A stretch of 22,515 nt of DNA from Acholeplasmatales bacterium DTU056 (GTDB lineage Bacteria; Bacillota_I; Bacilli_A; ML615J-28; CAG-698), in NCBI GenBank assembly GCA_001512985.1, contig LFRX01000027.1, forward strand, positions 10,758-33,272, read 5' to 3'. Below the pieces are notes generated by a model, which searched no databases, was not told the DNA's origin, and saw only the letters and a program-made list of their open reading frames with translations. This document shows, piece after piece, positions 1 to 8,473 of the stretch; position 1 is the stretch's first letter, and the number at the start of each line of letters is the position of its first letter. A program made the position numbers and the translations under genes.

Positions 1-672
1 AATAATGATTCTTTTTTACAAGAAGAAGTAACAATACAAAAGTTTAGTTTTGTAGAAGAGGATGAAGTAGTTACAATTAATGAAACACAAAAGTTACCAC
101 GAATGGATTATATTGGCCAATTATTTGGAACATATATTCTTGCGCAAGGTGATGATTATTTTTACTTAATTGATCAACATGCCGCTATGGAACGAATAAT
201 GTATGAAAAAATAATAAATGAATTTAAAAAAGATTATAAATTAACTTATGAATTATTAATCCCTGTAAACTTAGAATTCTCAATTAGTGAAGCGTCATTA
301 ATCAATGAAAAATTGAAAGAAATTGCTGATTTAGGAGTTAAAATCGAATATTTTGGCGGTGGTTCTTTTATATTACGAGAAGTTCCAACATGGGTCATTC
401 GTGGTGCAGAAAAGGAATATGTTGAAGAGATGATAGTAAATATCATAAACAATAAAAAATTAGAAAAATATGAGTTTTTAGATAGTTTAGCTAAGAAACT
501 TGCTTGTAAAAAATCTATTAAAGCTAATGAATATATTAGTTCATTAGAGGTATCATACTTATTAAATGATTTAGCAAAATGTAAACAACCATATACGTGT
601 CCACACGGTCGACCTGTGATTGTTAGTTATAGTAAATATGAAATTGAAAAATGGTTTAAGCGAGTGATGTAA
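1..672 (+). CDS. mutL: DNA mismatch repair protein MutL, C-terminal part (5' end outside window)
   Basis: The frame is open from base 1, so the gene begins upstream and only the last 223 residues are present. These form the C-terminal dimerisation/endonuclease domain. The metal-binding motif DQHA(X)2E(X)4E is intact (DQHAAMERIMYE, from base 172), as are the ACKKSIKA segment and the closing CPHGRP motif (bases 598-615). This marks a nicking-type MutL as found in Firmicutes, which lack MutH. The protein acts with MutS and the sliding clamp to nick the newly made strand near mismatches. About the first 30 residues look like the variable linker between the ATPase and C-terminal domains. The stop codon directly abuts the TTG start of miaA, so the two are probably co-translated; mutL-miaA adjacency is common in bacteria. 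Confidence 0.95.
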   Translation, partial: NNDSFLQEEVTIQKFSFVEEDEVVTINETQKLPRMDYIGQLFGTYILAQGDDYFYLIDQHAAMERIMYEKIINEFKKDYKLTYELLIPVNLEFSISEASLINEKLKEIADLGVKIEYFGGGSFILREVPTWVIRGAEKEYVEEMIVNIINNKKLEKYEFLDSLAKKLACKKSIKANEYISSLEVSYLLNDLAKCKQPYTCPHGRPVIVSYSKYEIEKWFKRVM

Positions 673-1581
673 TTGAAAGAAAAATTAATTGTTATTACTG
701 GACCTACTGCTAGTGGTAAAACTACCCTTTCAGTAGAACTTGCACTAAAATTTAATGGTGAGATTATTAATGCTGATGCAAGCCAGGTATATAAATATCT
801 AGACATTGGAACTGCCAAAATTACCAAAGATGAAATGAAAGGGATAATACACCATCTAATTGATTTTTTAGATCCTCATGATAATTTTTCTATAAAAGAT
901 TATCAGGAACTTGCACGAAAAACAATTTTAGATATTATTGCAAGGGGAAAAGTTCCATTTTTAGTTGGCGGATCTGGTTTGTATATTAATAGCGTTATTA
1001 CCAATTACCAATTAGATGGGCCACCTCGAGATATAAATTTTGAACAACAATTTGAGAATCTATCTAATGACGAATTATATGAGTTACTAAAACATAAAGA
1101 TGAAAAAATTGCTAATACTGTTCATCCTAATAATCGCCGACGTGTACTACGAAAATTACAATTATTAGAATTAAATTATCCTATACCAATGGATAATGAT
1201 GAATATTTATATGATGTATTATTAATTAACCTAGTTTGGAATCGCAATAAACTATATCAGCGAATTAATGAACGGACAATTCAAATGTTTAACAACGGAT
1301 GGCTAGCTGAGGCCCGCTGGCTAGTAGAAAATGGTTATGACTTAACAAAAGTTAATGGAATAGGTTATTTAGAAATCTTAAAATATCTAAACAATGAAAT
1401 ATCTTTTGATGATTTAATCCAATCTATTCAACAAAAAATCCGGCGTTATGCCAAACGTCAAATTACTTGGATTAAAAATCAATTTGATACATTTGATATA
1501 AAAGTCGATGAAGAAAATTTCCAAAACACTATCAATGAAGCAAGTAAATTAATTCAAGATTTTTTAAACAATAAAAATTAA
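673..1581 (+). CDS. miaA: tRNA dimethylallyltransferase MiaA
   Basis: Transfers a dimethylallyl group from DMAPP to N6 of A37 in tRNAs reading UNN codons. The 302-residue length is normal. It shows the P-loop GPTASGKT (residues 10-17), the substrate segment DASQVYKYLDIGTAK (family usual: DSMQVYRGMDIGTAK), GGSGLYI, and the R-x-x-L-Y-x-R-I motif in the tRNA-binding part. The start is a TTG lying immediately after the mutL TAA in the same frame, with no good Shine-Dalgarno sequence. Expression therefore probably depends on ribosomes finishing mutL. No alternative downstream start preserves the P-loop strand. A strong rho-independent terminator follows. Confidence 0.95.
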   Translation: MKEKLIVITGPTASGKTTLSVELALKFNGEIINADASQVYKYLDIGTAKITKDEMKGIIHHLIDFLDPHDNFSIKDYQELARKTILDIIARGKVPFLVGGSGLYINSVITNYQLDGPPRDINFEQQFENLSNDELYELLKHKDEKIANTVHPNNRRRVLRKLQLLELNYPIPMDNDEYLYDVLLINLVWNRNKLYQRINERTIQMFNNGWLAEARWLVENGYDLTKVNGIGYLEILKYLNNEISFDDLIQSIQQKIRRYAKRQITWIKNQFDTFDIKVDEENFQNTINEASKLIQDFLNNKN

Positions 1582-1595
1582 ATTACTGGTTTAAT

Positions 1596-1631
1596 AAAAA
1601 AGCATTTTGATTTCTTTCAAAATGCTTTTTT
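1596..1631 (+). terminator. Rho-independent terminator after miaA
   Basis: Perfect 15-base arms (1596-1610 and 1617-1631) pair around a 6-base loop. The stem core is GCATTTTGA/TCAAAATGC, with A-tract and T-tract flanks. It ends the mutL-miaA transcript. Confidence 0.92.
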
Positions 1632-1701
1632 AATGAAAAAATAATAGCGTTTTACGATACAAATAAATGTTTTATTTAATTCTTAAATTAATTTTTACTA
1701 A

Positions 1702-1736
1702 TATAATTAAAATAGTAAAGCGTTAATATGAGGGGA
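1702..1736 (+). promoter_or_regulatory. Possible -10 element and Shine-Dalgarno for the dacB operon
   Basis: TATAAT lies at 1702-1707 and a good SD (AGGGGAT, 1731-1736) precedes the GTG start at 1742. No convincing -35 hexamer is at the right distance (TTCTTA at 1680 is weak). In B. subtilis this operon is sigma-E dependent, but I do not see a clear sigma-E -10 here. The promoter class is left open. Confidence 0.35.
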
Positions 1737-1741
1737 TAGAT

Positions 1742-2785
1742 GTGATAAAAAAATTACAAATTTGGATTTTTTTCTTAATGTTTATAATAATTTATAGTGT
1801 TAGTAAAACAACTATTTTGGCATCTAATTTAACTTTAGATGCCAAAAGTGCGATTTTAATGGAAATGTCCAGCAAAAGAGTATTGTATGAAAAGGATATT
1901 CATACGCGTTATCTCACTGCCAGTATTTCCAAAATTATGACGGCTATTGTCGCGATTGAAAACGGTCGTCTCTATGATTACTATAAAGTTGATCGCCAAA
2001 CAACATTACAAATTGGATCAAGTATTTATTTACAAGAAAATGAACATATTCGTTTAATTGATTTAATTTATGGACTGATGCTTCGTAGTGGAAATGATGC
2101 TGCTCATATGATTGCGTTATGTGTTGCTGGAAGTGTCGAACATTTTGCAAAAATGATGAATGATTATGCGAAAAAACTCAATATGACCAATTCAACGTTT
2201 GAAAATCCGTCAGGATTAGATGAAGATACCAAAAATTATTCGACTGCTTATGATATGGCATTGCTTACAAGCTATGCGATGCAAAATAAATTATTTCGAA
2301 AAATTTCGGGGACTAGACAGTATGTTGCCGAGACTTTAGAAGGACGAAAACTGTATTTTACAAATACGCATCGTTTAGTAGGTAAAGAAAAATATATTAC
2401 TGGTGGAAAGCCGGGGTATACTGAAAAAGCATTTCGTACATTAGTTACGACTGCAAAGAAGGATAATATGGAACTTGTAGTAGTAACATTTGTATGTGGC
2501 AATGACTGGCAAGTTCATCGAAATTTATTTAATTATGGCTTTGATAATTATATGTTATATGTTTTAGTCAAAAAACAAGTTATTTACTTTAAAACTGATA
2601 AAACAACATATGTCGGACAGATTCCAACTGATATAGCATATCCAGTCTCCAAAGATGAAATAAATAGATTATCATGCATTGTGTATTTATATAAGAATCC
2701 TAAAAAAGATATTGTAGGTTATGCATGTATTTATTTAGATAATAAAGAATTATCACGAATTGATATTGTGCGGGTAAGAAAATGA
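1742..2785 (+). CDS. dacB: D-alanyl-D-alanine carboxypeptidase, sporulation type (DacB/DacF family, peptidase S11)
   Basis: Serine DD-carboxypeptidase that trims pentapeptide stems. In spore formers the paralogue linked to spmAB (PBP5*) limits cross-linking of spore cortex. It has an N-terminal signal/anchor (residues about 5-27) and is therefore exported. The catalytic SxxK is SISK (61-64) followed by IMTA, and SxN is SGN (116-118). The third motif, normally K[T/S]G, reads KPG (223-225) within GGKPGYTEKA. That Thr-to-Pro change is odd, although the surrounding GYT-KA is typical. The 347-residue length fits the family. The start is GTG with SD AGGGGAT five bases upstream. The gene overlaps spmA by four bases (ATGA), as expected for the dacB-spmA-spmB operon. 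Naming it dacB rather than dacF rests on this context. Confidence 0.85.
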   Translation: MIKKLQIWIFFLMFIIIYSVSKTTILASNLTLDAKSAILMEMSSKRVLYEKDIHTRYLTASISKIMTAIVAIENGRLYDYYKVDRQTTLQIGSSIYLQENEHIRLIDLIYGLMLRSGNDAAHMIALCVAGSVEHFAKMMNDYAKKLNMTNSTFENPSGLDEDTKNYSTAYDMALLTSYAMQNKLFRKISGTRQYVAETLEGRKLYFTNTHRLVGKEKYITGGKPGYTEKAFRTLVTTAKKDNMELVVVTFVCGNDWQVHRNLFNYGFDNYMLYVLVKKQVIYFKTDKTTYVGQIPTDIAYPVSKDEINRLSCIVYLYKNPKKDIVGYACIYLDNKELSRIDIVRVRK

Positions 2786-3363
2786 ATAAAATATGGGTTA
2801 CTATTATTATTTTAAGTGCTTTATATGGGATTTTTTTTGGAAATGTTGAAGAAATGGTTAATAGTATATTAAATGTTCCAAAAAAGACGTTAGAGTTATT
2901 GTTGCTTGTTGGTGGGTTAATGATTTTTTGGAATGGTATATTTAACATTGCCATTGAAAGTGGATTAATTAGAAGATTAAGTAAATTAATAATGCCATTC
3001 ACTAAAAAACTATTTTCAAAATTACCTTCAGATCATATCGTTCATGAATATATTTGTGCGAATATTTGTGCAAATGTATTAGGACTTGGAAACGCAGCAA
3101 CACCAATGGGAATTAAAGCACTGGATGAAATGAAAAAATTAAATGAAGAAAAACCTGTAGCGACTAAATCTATGATTACATTGGTTTTATTAAATACGAC
3201 AAATTTAACTCTTTTTCCAGCGACTTTATTTAGTTTAAGGGAAATATATAAATCAAATATTAATATAAAATTACTTCCGTTTTTTATTGTTTGTACAATT
3301 CTTTCAATTTTTTTTGTTCTTATTGTAGATTATTTATTTAGAAAATTTTCTAAAGAGGATTAA
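2782..3363 (+). CDS. spmA: Spore maturation protein SpmA
   Basis: Integral membrane protein of the nucleoside-recognition (Gate) family, needed with SpmB for full dehydration of the spore core and heat resistance. Its 193 residues match the B. subtilis length of about 196. Hydrophobic segments lie near residues 4-22, 38-58, 131-150 and 163-186. The conserved signature around LGLGNAATPMGIKALDEM (about residues 95-112) is present. The start ATG overlaps the dacB stop (ATGA), so translation is coupled. spmB follows after one base. Its molecular activity is not established in the family. Confidence 0.92.
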   Translation: MNKIWVTIIILSALYGIFFGNVEEMVNSILNVPKKTLELLLLVGGLMIFWNGIFNIAIESGLIRRLSKLIMPFTKKLFSKLPSDHIVHEYICANICANVLGLGNAATPMGIKALDEMKKLNEEKPVATKSMITLVLLNTTNLTLFPATLFSLREIYKSNINIKLLPFFIVCTILSIFFVLIVDYLFRKFSKED

Positions 3364-3364
3364 A

Positions 3365-3880
3365 ATGAAGAGTAGTTTATTAATAATTATATTAATTTTA
3401 ATCGTAATCACTTATTCAATTTTCGAACGAAAAAATGCCTATAATTTATTTATTGAAGGTGCTAAAGAGGGGACAAAATTTACTGTTGATTTATTTCCGT
3501 ACATGTTAACATTTGTACTAGCTACTACAATGCTAAGTAGTTGTGGAATTACGAATAATATTAACTTTCAAATTAGTGTAAAAAATATTGTTTTTCCTTT
3601 TGATATAATATTACAGGCCCTTATTCGACCAATTTCCTCCTCCTCATCATTAACCATTATGTTAGAAATTTATAACAAATATGGTGTTGATAGCCCGGCC
3701 GGAATTATTGCAAGTTTTATTCAAAACTCAACTGATACTACTTTGTATGTAATAACTTTTTATTTTGGGTGTGTAAAAATTAATAAAACTAAATATGCCA
3801 TAAAAGCAGGCTTTTTGATTGATATTATTAATTTTCTTATTGCGATATTTGTAGCGTTTCTATATTTTAAGTTGCAGTAA
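3365..3880 (+). CDS. spmB: Spore maturation protein SpmB
   Basis: Partner of SpmA, also of the Gate/nucleoside-recognition membrane family, and required for spore core dehydration. It has 171 residues (B. subtilis about 178). Membrane segments lie near residues 3-19, 40-58 and 145-168. The family landmarks RPISSSSSLTIM (usual RPLSGSGA...) and QNSTDTTLYVITFYFG (usual QGSTDTTFYVLAVYFG) are clear. The ATG starts one base after the spmA stop. There is no terminator before rluB, so sporulation transcripts may run on into rluB. Confidence 0.92.
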   Translation: MKSSLLIIILILIVITYSIFERKNAYNLFIEGAKEGTKFTVDLFPYMLTFVLATTMLSSCGITNNINFQISVKNIVFPFDIILQALIRPISSSSSLTIMLEIYNKYGVDSPAGIIASFIQNSTDTTLYVITFYFGCVKINKTKYAIKAGFLIDIINFLIAIFVAFLYFKLQ

Positions 3881-3887
3881 AAATTAT

Positions 3888-3916
3888 TTGTAATCTTATG
3901 AAATTTTAAGTATAAT
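3888..3916 (+). promoter_or_regulatory. Sigma-A promoter for rluB
   Basis: TTGTAA (3888-3893), 17-base spacer, perfect TATAAT (3911-3916). The predicted start near 3923 leaves a leader of only about ten bases. The SD GGTGAT (3923-3928) would then lie at the very 5' end of the mRNA. Confidence 0.75.
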
Positions 3917-3932
3917 AGATTTGGTGATAATT

Positions 3933-4658
3933 GTGGAAAGATTACAAAAAGTTATTGCCCAAAGTGGAATTGTTTCACGAAGAAAAGCTGAGGAATTAAT
4001 TCAATTGGGTCGTGTAAAAGTTAATGGAGAAGTAGTTACTGCTTTAGGGACTAAAGTGTCTAATGAAGATTTTATCGAAGTCGATGGTGTTCCGTTAGTA
4101 CGGGAAGAAAAAATATATTTATTAATGAATAAACCTCGCGGCGTCATCTCGTCTACAAAAGACGAAAAGCAACGCAAAACTGTTATTTCTATTCTTCCAG
4201 AAGAATATCAAAAATATCGTTTATTTCCGGTTGGGCGCCTTGATTATGATACTAAAGGAGTAATATTATTAACTAATGATGGAGAATTGATGAATCGTCT
4301 CATTGGACCACAGTCTAATGTAGAAAAAGAATATTTAGCAAGAGTTGACGGAATTATTAATTCTAAAAGTATCAATAGACTAGCCAGAGGAATTGAAATA
4401 GATGGGGTTAAAACTCGTCCTGCGAAAGTTAAACTTGAAAGTATCGACCGAAAACATAAATCGTCTTTAGTGCGAATTGTTCTAACAGAAGGAAGATATC
4501 ATCAAGTTAAAAAAATGTTTTTAGAAGTCGGACATCCTGTAAAAAGATTAAGTCGGGTTCGTTTTGGCAATTTAACACTTGAAGGTTTGCCTGAAGGAAG
4601 TGTTCGACCTTTAGCTATTCATGAATTAAAGCAGTTATATGCACTATCGTTGAAATAG
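3933..4658 (+). CDS. rluB: 23S rRNA pseudouridine synthase RluB
   Basis: RsuA/RluB-family enzyme that isomerises a uridine in 23S rRNA during ribosome assembly (position 2605 in E. coli numbering for RluB). From the GTG at 3933 it is 241 residues. An S4 RNA-binding domain covers residues about 1-60 (MERLQKVIAQSG, SRRKAEELI), followed by the catalytic domain with GRLDYDTKG and its catalytic Asp104. I chose GTG 3933 over the longer frame from 3921 because the SD GGTGAT lies at 3923-3928 and MERLQKVIAQ is the usual family N-terminus. The longer frame would start at the predicted mRNA end. It sits after spmB exactly as ypuL/rluB does in B. subtilis. Confidence 0.93.
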   Translation: MERLQKVIAQSGIVSRRKAEELIQLGRVKVNGEVVTALGTKVSNEDFIEVDGVPLVREEKIYLLMNKPRGVISSTKDEKQRKTVISILPEEYQKYRLFPVGRLDYDTKGVILLTNDGELMNRLIGPQSNVEKEYLARVDGIINSKSINRLARGIEIDGVKTRPAKVKLESIDRKHKSSLVRIVLTEGRYHQVKKMFLEVGHPVKRLSRVRFGNLTLEGLPEGSVRPLAIHELKQLYALSLK

Positions 4659-4678
4659 TTGATTAACATAAAATATTA

Positions 4679-4707
4679 TTGAAGAAACAACATTTGTATG
4701 CTATAAT
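4679..4707 (+). promoter_or_regulatory. Sigma-A promoter for cmk-rpsA
   Basis: TTGAAG (4679-4684), 17-base spacer, perfect TATAAT (4702-4707). The SD GAGGTG (4725-4730) precedes the ATG at 4736. A longer open frame beginning with TTG at 4679 is ruled out as a start because that TTG is the -35 box. Confidence 0.75.
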
Positions 4708-4735
4708 TAAGATTGAAGTTTTTAGAGGTGTAGAC

Positions 4736-7150
4736 ATGTTTTATCAGATTGCTATTGATGGCCCTGCTGGGGCTGGTAAAAGTACGATAGCCAAAGAGGT
4801 GGCTAAGCGTCTAGGATTTACTTATATTGATACGGGAGCAATGTATCGAGCGGTGGCTTTAAAGGCCTTACGTCTAGGGATTAATCTTCAAAACGAAGAA
4901 GAATATTCGTTTTTAGACACTACATCGATTACTATCGATGGTGGAAAAATTTTCTTAGATGGAGAAGATGTTAGTAAAAAAATTAGATCTCTAGATGTTT
5001 CTAATGCTGCCAGCATTGTCGCTAAGTTTCAAACTGTTAGGACAAAATTAGTTGATATCCAACGCGAATTAGCCAAATCTCGTAATGTTATAATGGATGG
5101 TCGCGATATCGGCACAGTTGTTCTTCATAACGCTACTTTAAAAATTTTCTTAAATGCTAGCGTTGAAGAACGTGCTAAAAGAAGAATGCAAGAACGCAAT
5201 CAAGATCTTGCTAATAAGGAAGATTTAGCCGCTACCATCTTAGAAATTAAAGAGCGCGACTATATGGATAGTACTCGCTCAATAAGCCCCTTAAGGAAAG
5301 CCGAAGATGCTATTGAAATTGACACTTCGTCAATGAGCATTCCCGAAGTGATTGATAAAATTATTAGTTTATGTGCAAAGAGAGGTATTAGTATGGATAA
5401 TTTAAAAACAAAAGATTCTGAACAACTTGTTCAAGAAGTAACTGTTGAGCAGGAAAATGTTCAACCTGAGGCTACTGTCGAGGTAGCTACTGTTGATGAT
5501 GCTGCAACTGAAAAACCAAAACGTCGTACACGTAAGAAAAAAACGACTGAAACAGTAGAAGAAAAAGTTGCTAATGAGACTTCTGTTCAAGTAGAAGTTC
5601 CAGAACAATCAGTTTTAACAAATCTATCTACTCCTTCTGATCAAATTGATGATGAGGTTGACATTGACCATGATATAAGTGATGATGACATTCATGATGA
5701 CGAAGATGACACACTAGTAGCATCATCAAACAAACCACGTGTGAAACCTCTTCAATTAGTTACTGGAACTGTTGTAAGAGTCTTTGATCCGATTGAAACT
5801 CAAATTGATAATTTTGGTAATGTGATTCGTAAAGCACGTGATGCAAGAGTTTTATTTACTCTTGACAATGGTTTAGAAGGTCTATTATATCCACGCGATA
5901 TGTATAATTATAGTCCAGATAAAAACTTACACGAATTATTCCCAATCGGTCATGATTTTCCACTAATTGTGAAAAAAGTCTATCCTGATGGGGGACGCGT
6001 ACTTTTATCAACTACACTTTTAAAAATGCGTGAAGATTTAAGTCAATTTGAAGAAATCGTAAAAGATCCAATTACTACAGTTTTACGCGCCAAAGTTATT
6101 AAAAAACTTTCAATTGGACTTTTACTAAAATATAAAGAATTTTCTTGCTTGTTACCAACATCTCAAATTGTTAAGCGAGAAGGGGATATTAATCAATTAA
6201 TCGGTCAAGAAATTGATGTTGCCCCTATTCGAATTGATTATAATAGAATTCGATTAGTTGTTTCTGAAACAGTAGCCCGCGCTATTAAAATTCGCCAAGC
6301 AAAAGAAGAAGTCCTTAATAAACTAGAAGTCGGACAAGTATTTGAAGGTGTTGTAAGAAATATCGAAAAATACGGTGCCTTTGTTCAAATCGCCCCAGGA
6401 ATAGAAGGTTTATTACATATTTCAGAAATTTCACATGATCGTGTATACAATATTGAAAAAGTTTTAAAACCTGGAGATACCGTTAAAGTTCAAATAATAA
6501 ATTTAGAAAATGGCCGCATTGGCTTATCAATGAAAAGTTTAATTCCAAACTATTGGAAAGAATTAATTGATAGTTTAAAAATTGGCGATTTAATTAAAGG
6601 TAAAGTTACTGAGATTAATAAAGCTGGCGTTGTTATTGGCTTTGAACATGGTGTAAATGGTTTCTTGCCAAAAAGTGAATTTGCATGGGAAAAAGAAGTT
6701 CATATTGAGGATTATATTTCCGTTGGTGATGAGTTAGAATTAAAAGTAATCGAATTAGATTTATCTAAAAAACGAATTATTTTATCACGTAAACAATTAC
6801 AAGATAACCCATGGGAAAAAATCAAGGTTAAACAAAATGATTGGATTGACGTCGTAGTTACTAAAGTTTTACCGGAAGGTTTTAAAGTAACATATGAAGG
6901 TGTTATGGGTTATATTGCAAAAGCAAATATTGATGAGAAAATTATGAAAGTTTCTGACATTAAAGAAGGAACTAAAATTCATGGTCGAGTAACTGTATTT
7001 GATCCTATTAATACAAGATTGTTCTTATCAATGTTTGAACGACCAACATATAATTTTAAAAATAAAGGTGGAAATACTAATCGTTTTGCTAGCCAAGAAG
7101 TATTTACAAATACCATTGGTGACTTGCTAAAAGAAAAGTATGAAAAATAA
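4736..7150 (+). CDS. cmk-rpsA: Cytidylate kinase fused in frame to ribosomal protein S1-like protein (five S1 domains)
   Basis: A single uninterrupted 804-residue frame. Residues 1-219 are a complete cytidylate kinase: P-loop GPAGAGKS (9-16), DTGAMYRA, the DGRDIGT loop, and RRMQERN in the lid. It phosphorylates CMP/dCMP with ATP. Residues 220-338 are a low-complexity linker with a basic patch (KPKRRTRKKK) and then a very acidic stretch rich in Asp. Five S1/OB repeats follow at about 340-428, 445-512, 531-602, 613-687 and 698-768. Repeats 3 and 4 are the most canonical (YGAFVQIAPGIEGLLHISE). cmk and the S1-like gene ypfD are neighbours in B. subtilis, so the fusion is of adjacent genes. Met220 (base 5393) has its own SD and could also start a separate S1 protein. 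der follows after 15 bases. Confidence 0.9.
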   Translation: MFYQIAIDGPAGAGKSTIAKEVAKRLGFTYIDTGAMYRAVALKALRLGINLQNEEEYSFLDTTSITIDGGKIFLDGEDVSKKIRSLDVSNAASIVAKFQTVRTKLVDIQRELAKSRNVIMDGRDIGTVVLHNATLKIFLNASVEERAKRRMQERNQDLANKEDLAATILEIKERDYMDSTRSISPLRKAEDAIEIDTSSMSIPEVIDKIISLCAKRGISMDNLKTKDSEQLVQEVTVEQENVQPEATVEVATVDDAATEKPKRRTRKKKTTETVEEKVANETSVQVEVPEQSVLTNLSTPSDQIDDEVDIDHDISDDDIHDDEDDTLVASSNKPRVKPLQLVTGTVVRVFDPIETQIDNFGNVIRKARDARVLFTLDNGLEGLLYPRDMYNYSPDKNLHELFPIGHDFPLIVKKVYPDGGRVLLSTTLLKMREDLSQFEEIVKDPITTVLRAKVIKKLSIGLLLKYKEFSCLLPTSQIVKREGDINQLIGQEIDVAPIRIDYNRIRLVVSETVARAIKIRQAKEEVLNKLEVGQVFEGVVRNIEKYGAFVQIAPGIEGLLHISEISHDRVYNIEKVLKPGDTVKVQIINLENGRIGLSMKSLIPNYWKELIDSLKIGDLIKGKVTEINKAGVVIGFEHGVNGFLPKSEFAWEKEVHIEDYISVGDELELKVIELDLSKKRIILSRKQLQDNPWEKIKVKQNDWIDVVVTKVLPEGFKVTYEGVMGYIAKANIDEKIMKVSDIKEGTKIHGRVTVFDPINTRLFLSMFERPTYNFKNKGGNTNRFASQEVFTNTIGDLLKEKYEK
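5381..5395 (+). promoter_or_regulatory. Internal ribosome-binding site and ATG at the cmk/rpsA junction
   Basis: AGAGG (5381-5385) lies seven bases before an in-frame ATG (5393-5395). The ATG falls exactly where the kinase domain, at its normal length of 219 residues, ends and the S1 part begins. It looks like the original start site of a separate S1 gene. Whether it is used cannot be told from sequence. Confidence 0.55.
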
Positions 7151-7165
7151 GAGTAGGTGATTTAT

Positions 7166-8473
7166 ATGAGCGGCGTTGTCGCTATCGTTGGTCGTCCGAA
7201 TGTGGGAAAGTCAAGTCTATTTAATCGCATTGTCGGTGAAAGAGTCTCCATTACTGACGACCAAAGTGGAATCACCCGAGACCGTATATATAGTAAAGCA
7301 ACTTGGCTTACTCGTGAATTTAAAGTAATAGATACTGGAGGGATCATCCTTCGGGATGAGCCCTTTTCAAAAGAAATCCTTGCCCAAGCCACTTTAGCTA
7401 TCGATGAAGCTGATGTAATTGTTATGGTCGTTGACGTTCAAACTGGAATTACCCAAGAAGATATTGATGTCATCGATATTCTTCACCGAAGCGATAAACC
7501 TGTGATTGTGGCGGTAAACAAAGTGGATAATGTTGAAATCAAGGATTTAATGTATGAATTTTATAGTTTAGGTTGCGAATATGTAATGCCAATTAGTGCA
7601 TTACATGGAATTGGTGTCGGGGATTTACTAGATTTAATTGTACAACTATTACCCGAATCAAAACCGATTGAGAAAGAAGAAAATGTTATTTGTTTTTCAA
7701 TAATTGGACAACCTAATGTTGGGAAATCAACATTAACTAATGCAATTCTAGGTGAAGAACGTGTAATTGTAAGCGACATCCCGGGAACTACTCGGGATGC
7801 TATTGATACTAGGTTTACCCGCAATGGCAAAGAGTATGTCGTCATTGATACTGCTGGAATTCGTAAGCGTGGAAAAATATATGAACGTGCCGAAAAATAT
7901 AGTATTATTCGGGCTATTAATGCTATTGAACGTAGCGATATTGTAGTAGTATTATTAGATGCTACTCGTAAAATTCAAGAACAAGATAAACGGATCGTTG
8001 GGTATGCTCGCGAATATAATCGTGGAATAATTCTTGTGGTGAATAAGTGGGATTTAGTTGAAAAAGATGATAAAACAATGAATCGTTATGTCGAAGACAT
8101 TCGTAATAGTTTGCAGTTTGTGGATTTTGCGCCGATTGTCTTCCTTTCTGCAAAAACCAAATCCCGCGTTCATTTATTACTTGATACAATTGACAAAGTA
8201 TATGAAAACTTTACTAAATATGTGCAAACTAGCACATTAAATGATGTTTTACATGATGCGATTTTATTAAATCAACCCCCTATGTATAAGGGGAATCGTT
8301 TAAAATTATCTTATGCCACTCAAAGCGATGTGGCCCCACCAACATTTGTGTTATTTGTTAATGATGAAACTCATATGCATTTTTCATATTTGCGATACTT
8401 AGAGAATCAGGTGCGGAATACATTTGACTTTAGTGGTTCACCAATAAAATTTGTGTTGAGGAAGAAGGAATGA
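7166..8473 (+). CDS. der: Ribosome-biogenesis GTPase Der (EngA)
   Basis: Double GTPase essential for 50S subunit maturation. From ATG 7166 it is 435 residues (B. subtilis 436). The first G domain has GRPNVGKS (9-16), ITRDR, DTGG and NKVD. The second has GQPNVGKS, TTRDAID, DTAG and NKWD. The C-terminal KH-like domain ends in the usual basic tail. The start at 7166 is set by the SD TAGGTGAT (7154-7161); a GTG at 7157 lies inside that SD and is rejected. The stop overlaps gpsA by four bases. Gene order cmk-S1-der-gpsA is conserved in Firmicutes. Confidence 0.96.
   Translation: MSGVVAIVGRPNVGKSSLFNRIVGERVSITDDQSGITRDRIYSKATWLTREFKVIDTGGIILRDEPFSKEILAQATLAIDEADVIVMVVDVQTGITQEDIDVIDILHRSDKPVIVAVNKVDNVEIKDLMYEFYSLGCEYVMPISALHGIGVGDLLDLIVQLLPESKPIEKEENVICFSIIGQPNVGKSTLTNAILGEERVIVSDIPGTTRDAIDTRFTRNGKEYVVIDTAGIRKRGKIYERAEKYSIIRAINAIERSDIVVVLLDATRKIQEQDKRIVGYAREYNRGIILVVNKWDLVEKDDKTMNRYVEDIRNSLQFVDFAPIVFLSAKTKSRVHLLLDTIDKVYENFTKYVQTSTLNDVLHDAILLNQPPMYKGNRLKLSYATQSDVAPPTFVLFVNDETHMHFSYLRYLENQVRNTFDFSGSPIKFVLRKKE

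Noticed and set aside
2700..3002. 100-codon minus-strand frame across dacB/spmA
   Set aside because: Antisense to two intact sporulation genes. Its hydrophobic look comes from the complement of the spmA membrane segments.
4679..4735. N-terminal extension of Cmk starting at TTG 4679
   Set aside because: That TTG is the -35 box of a good promoter, and TATAAT lies inside the extension. The conserved kinase starts at ATG 4736 with its own SD.
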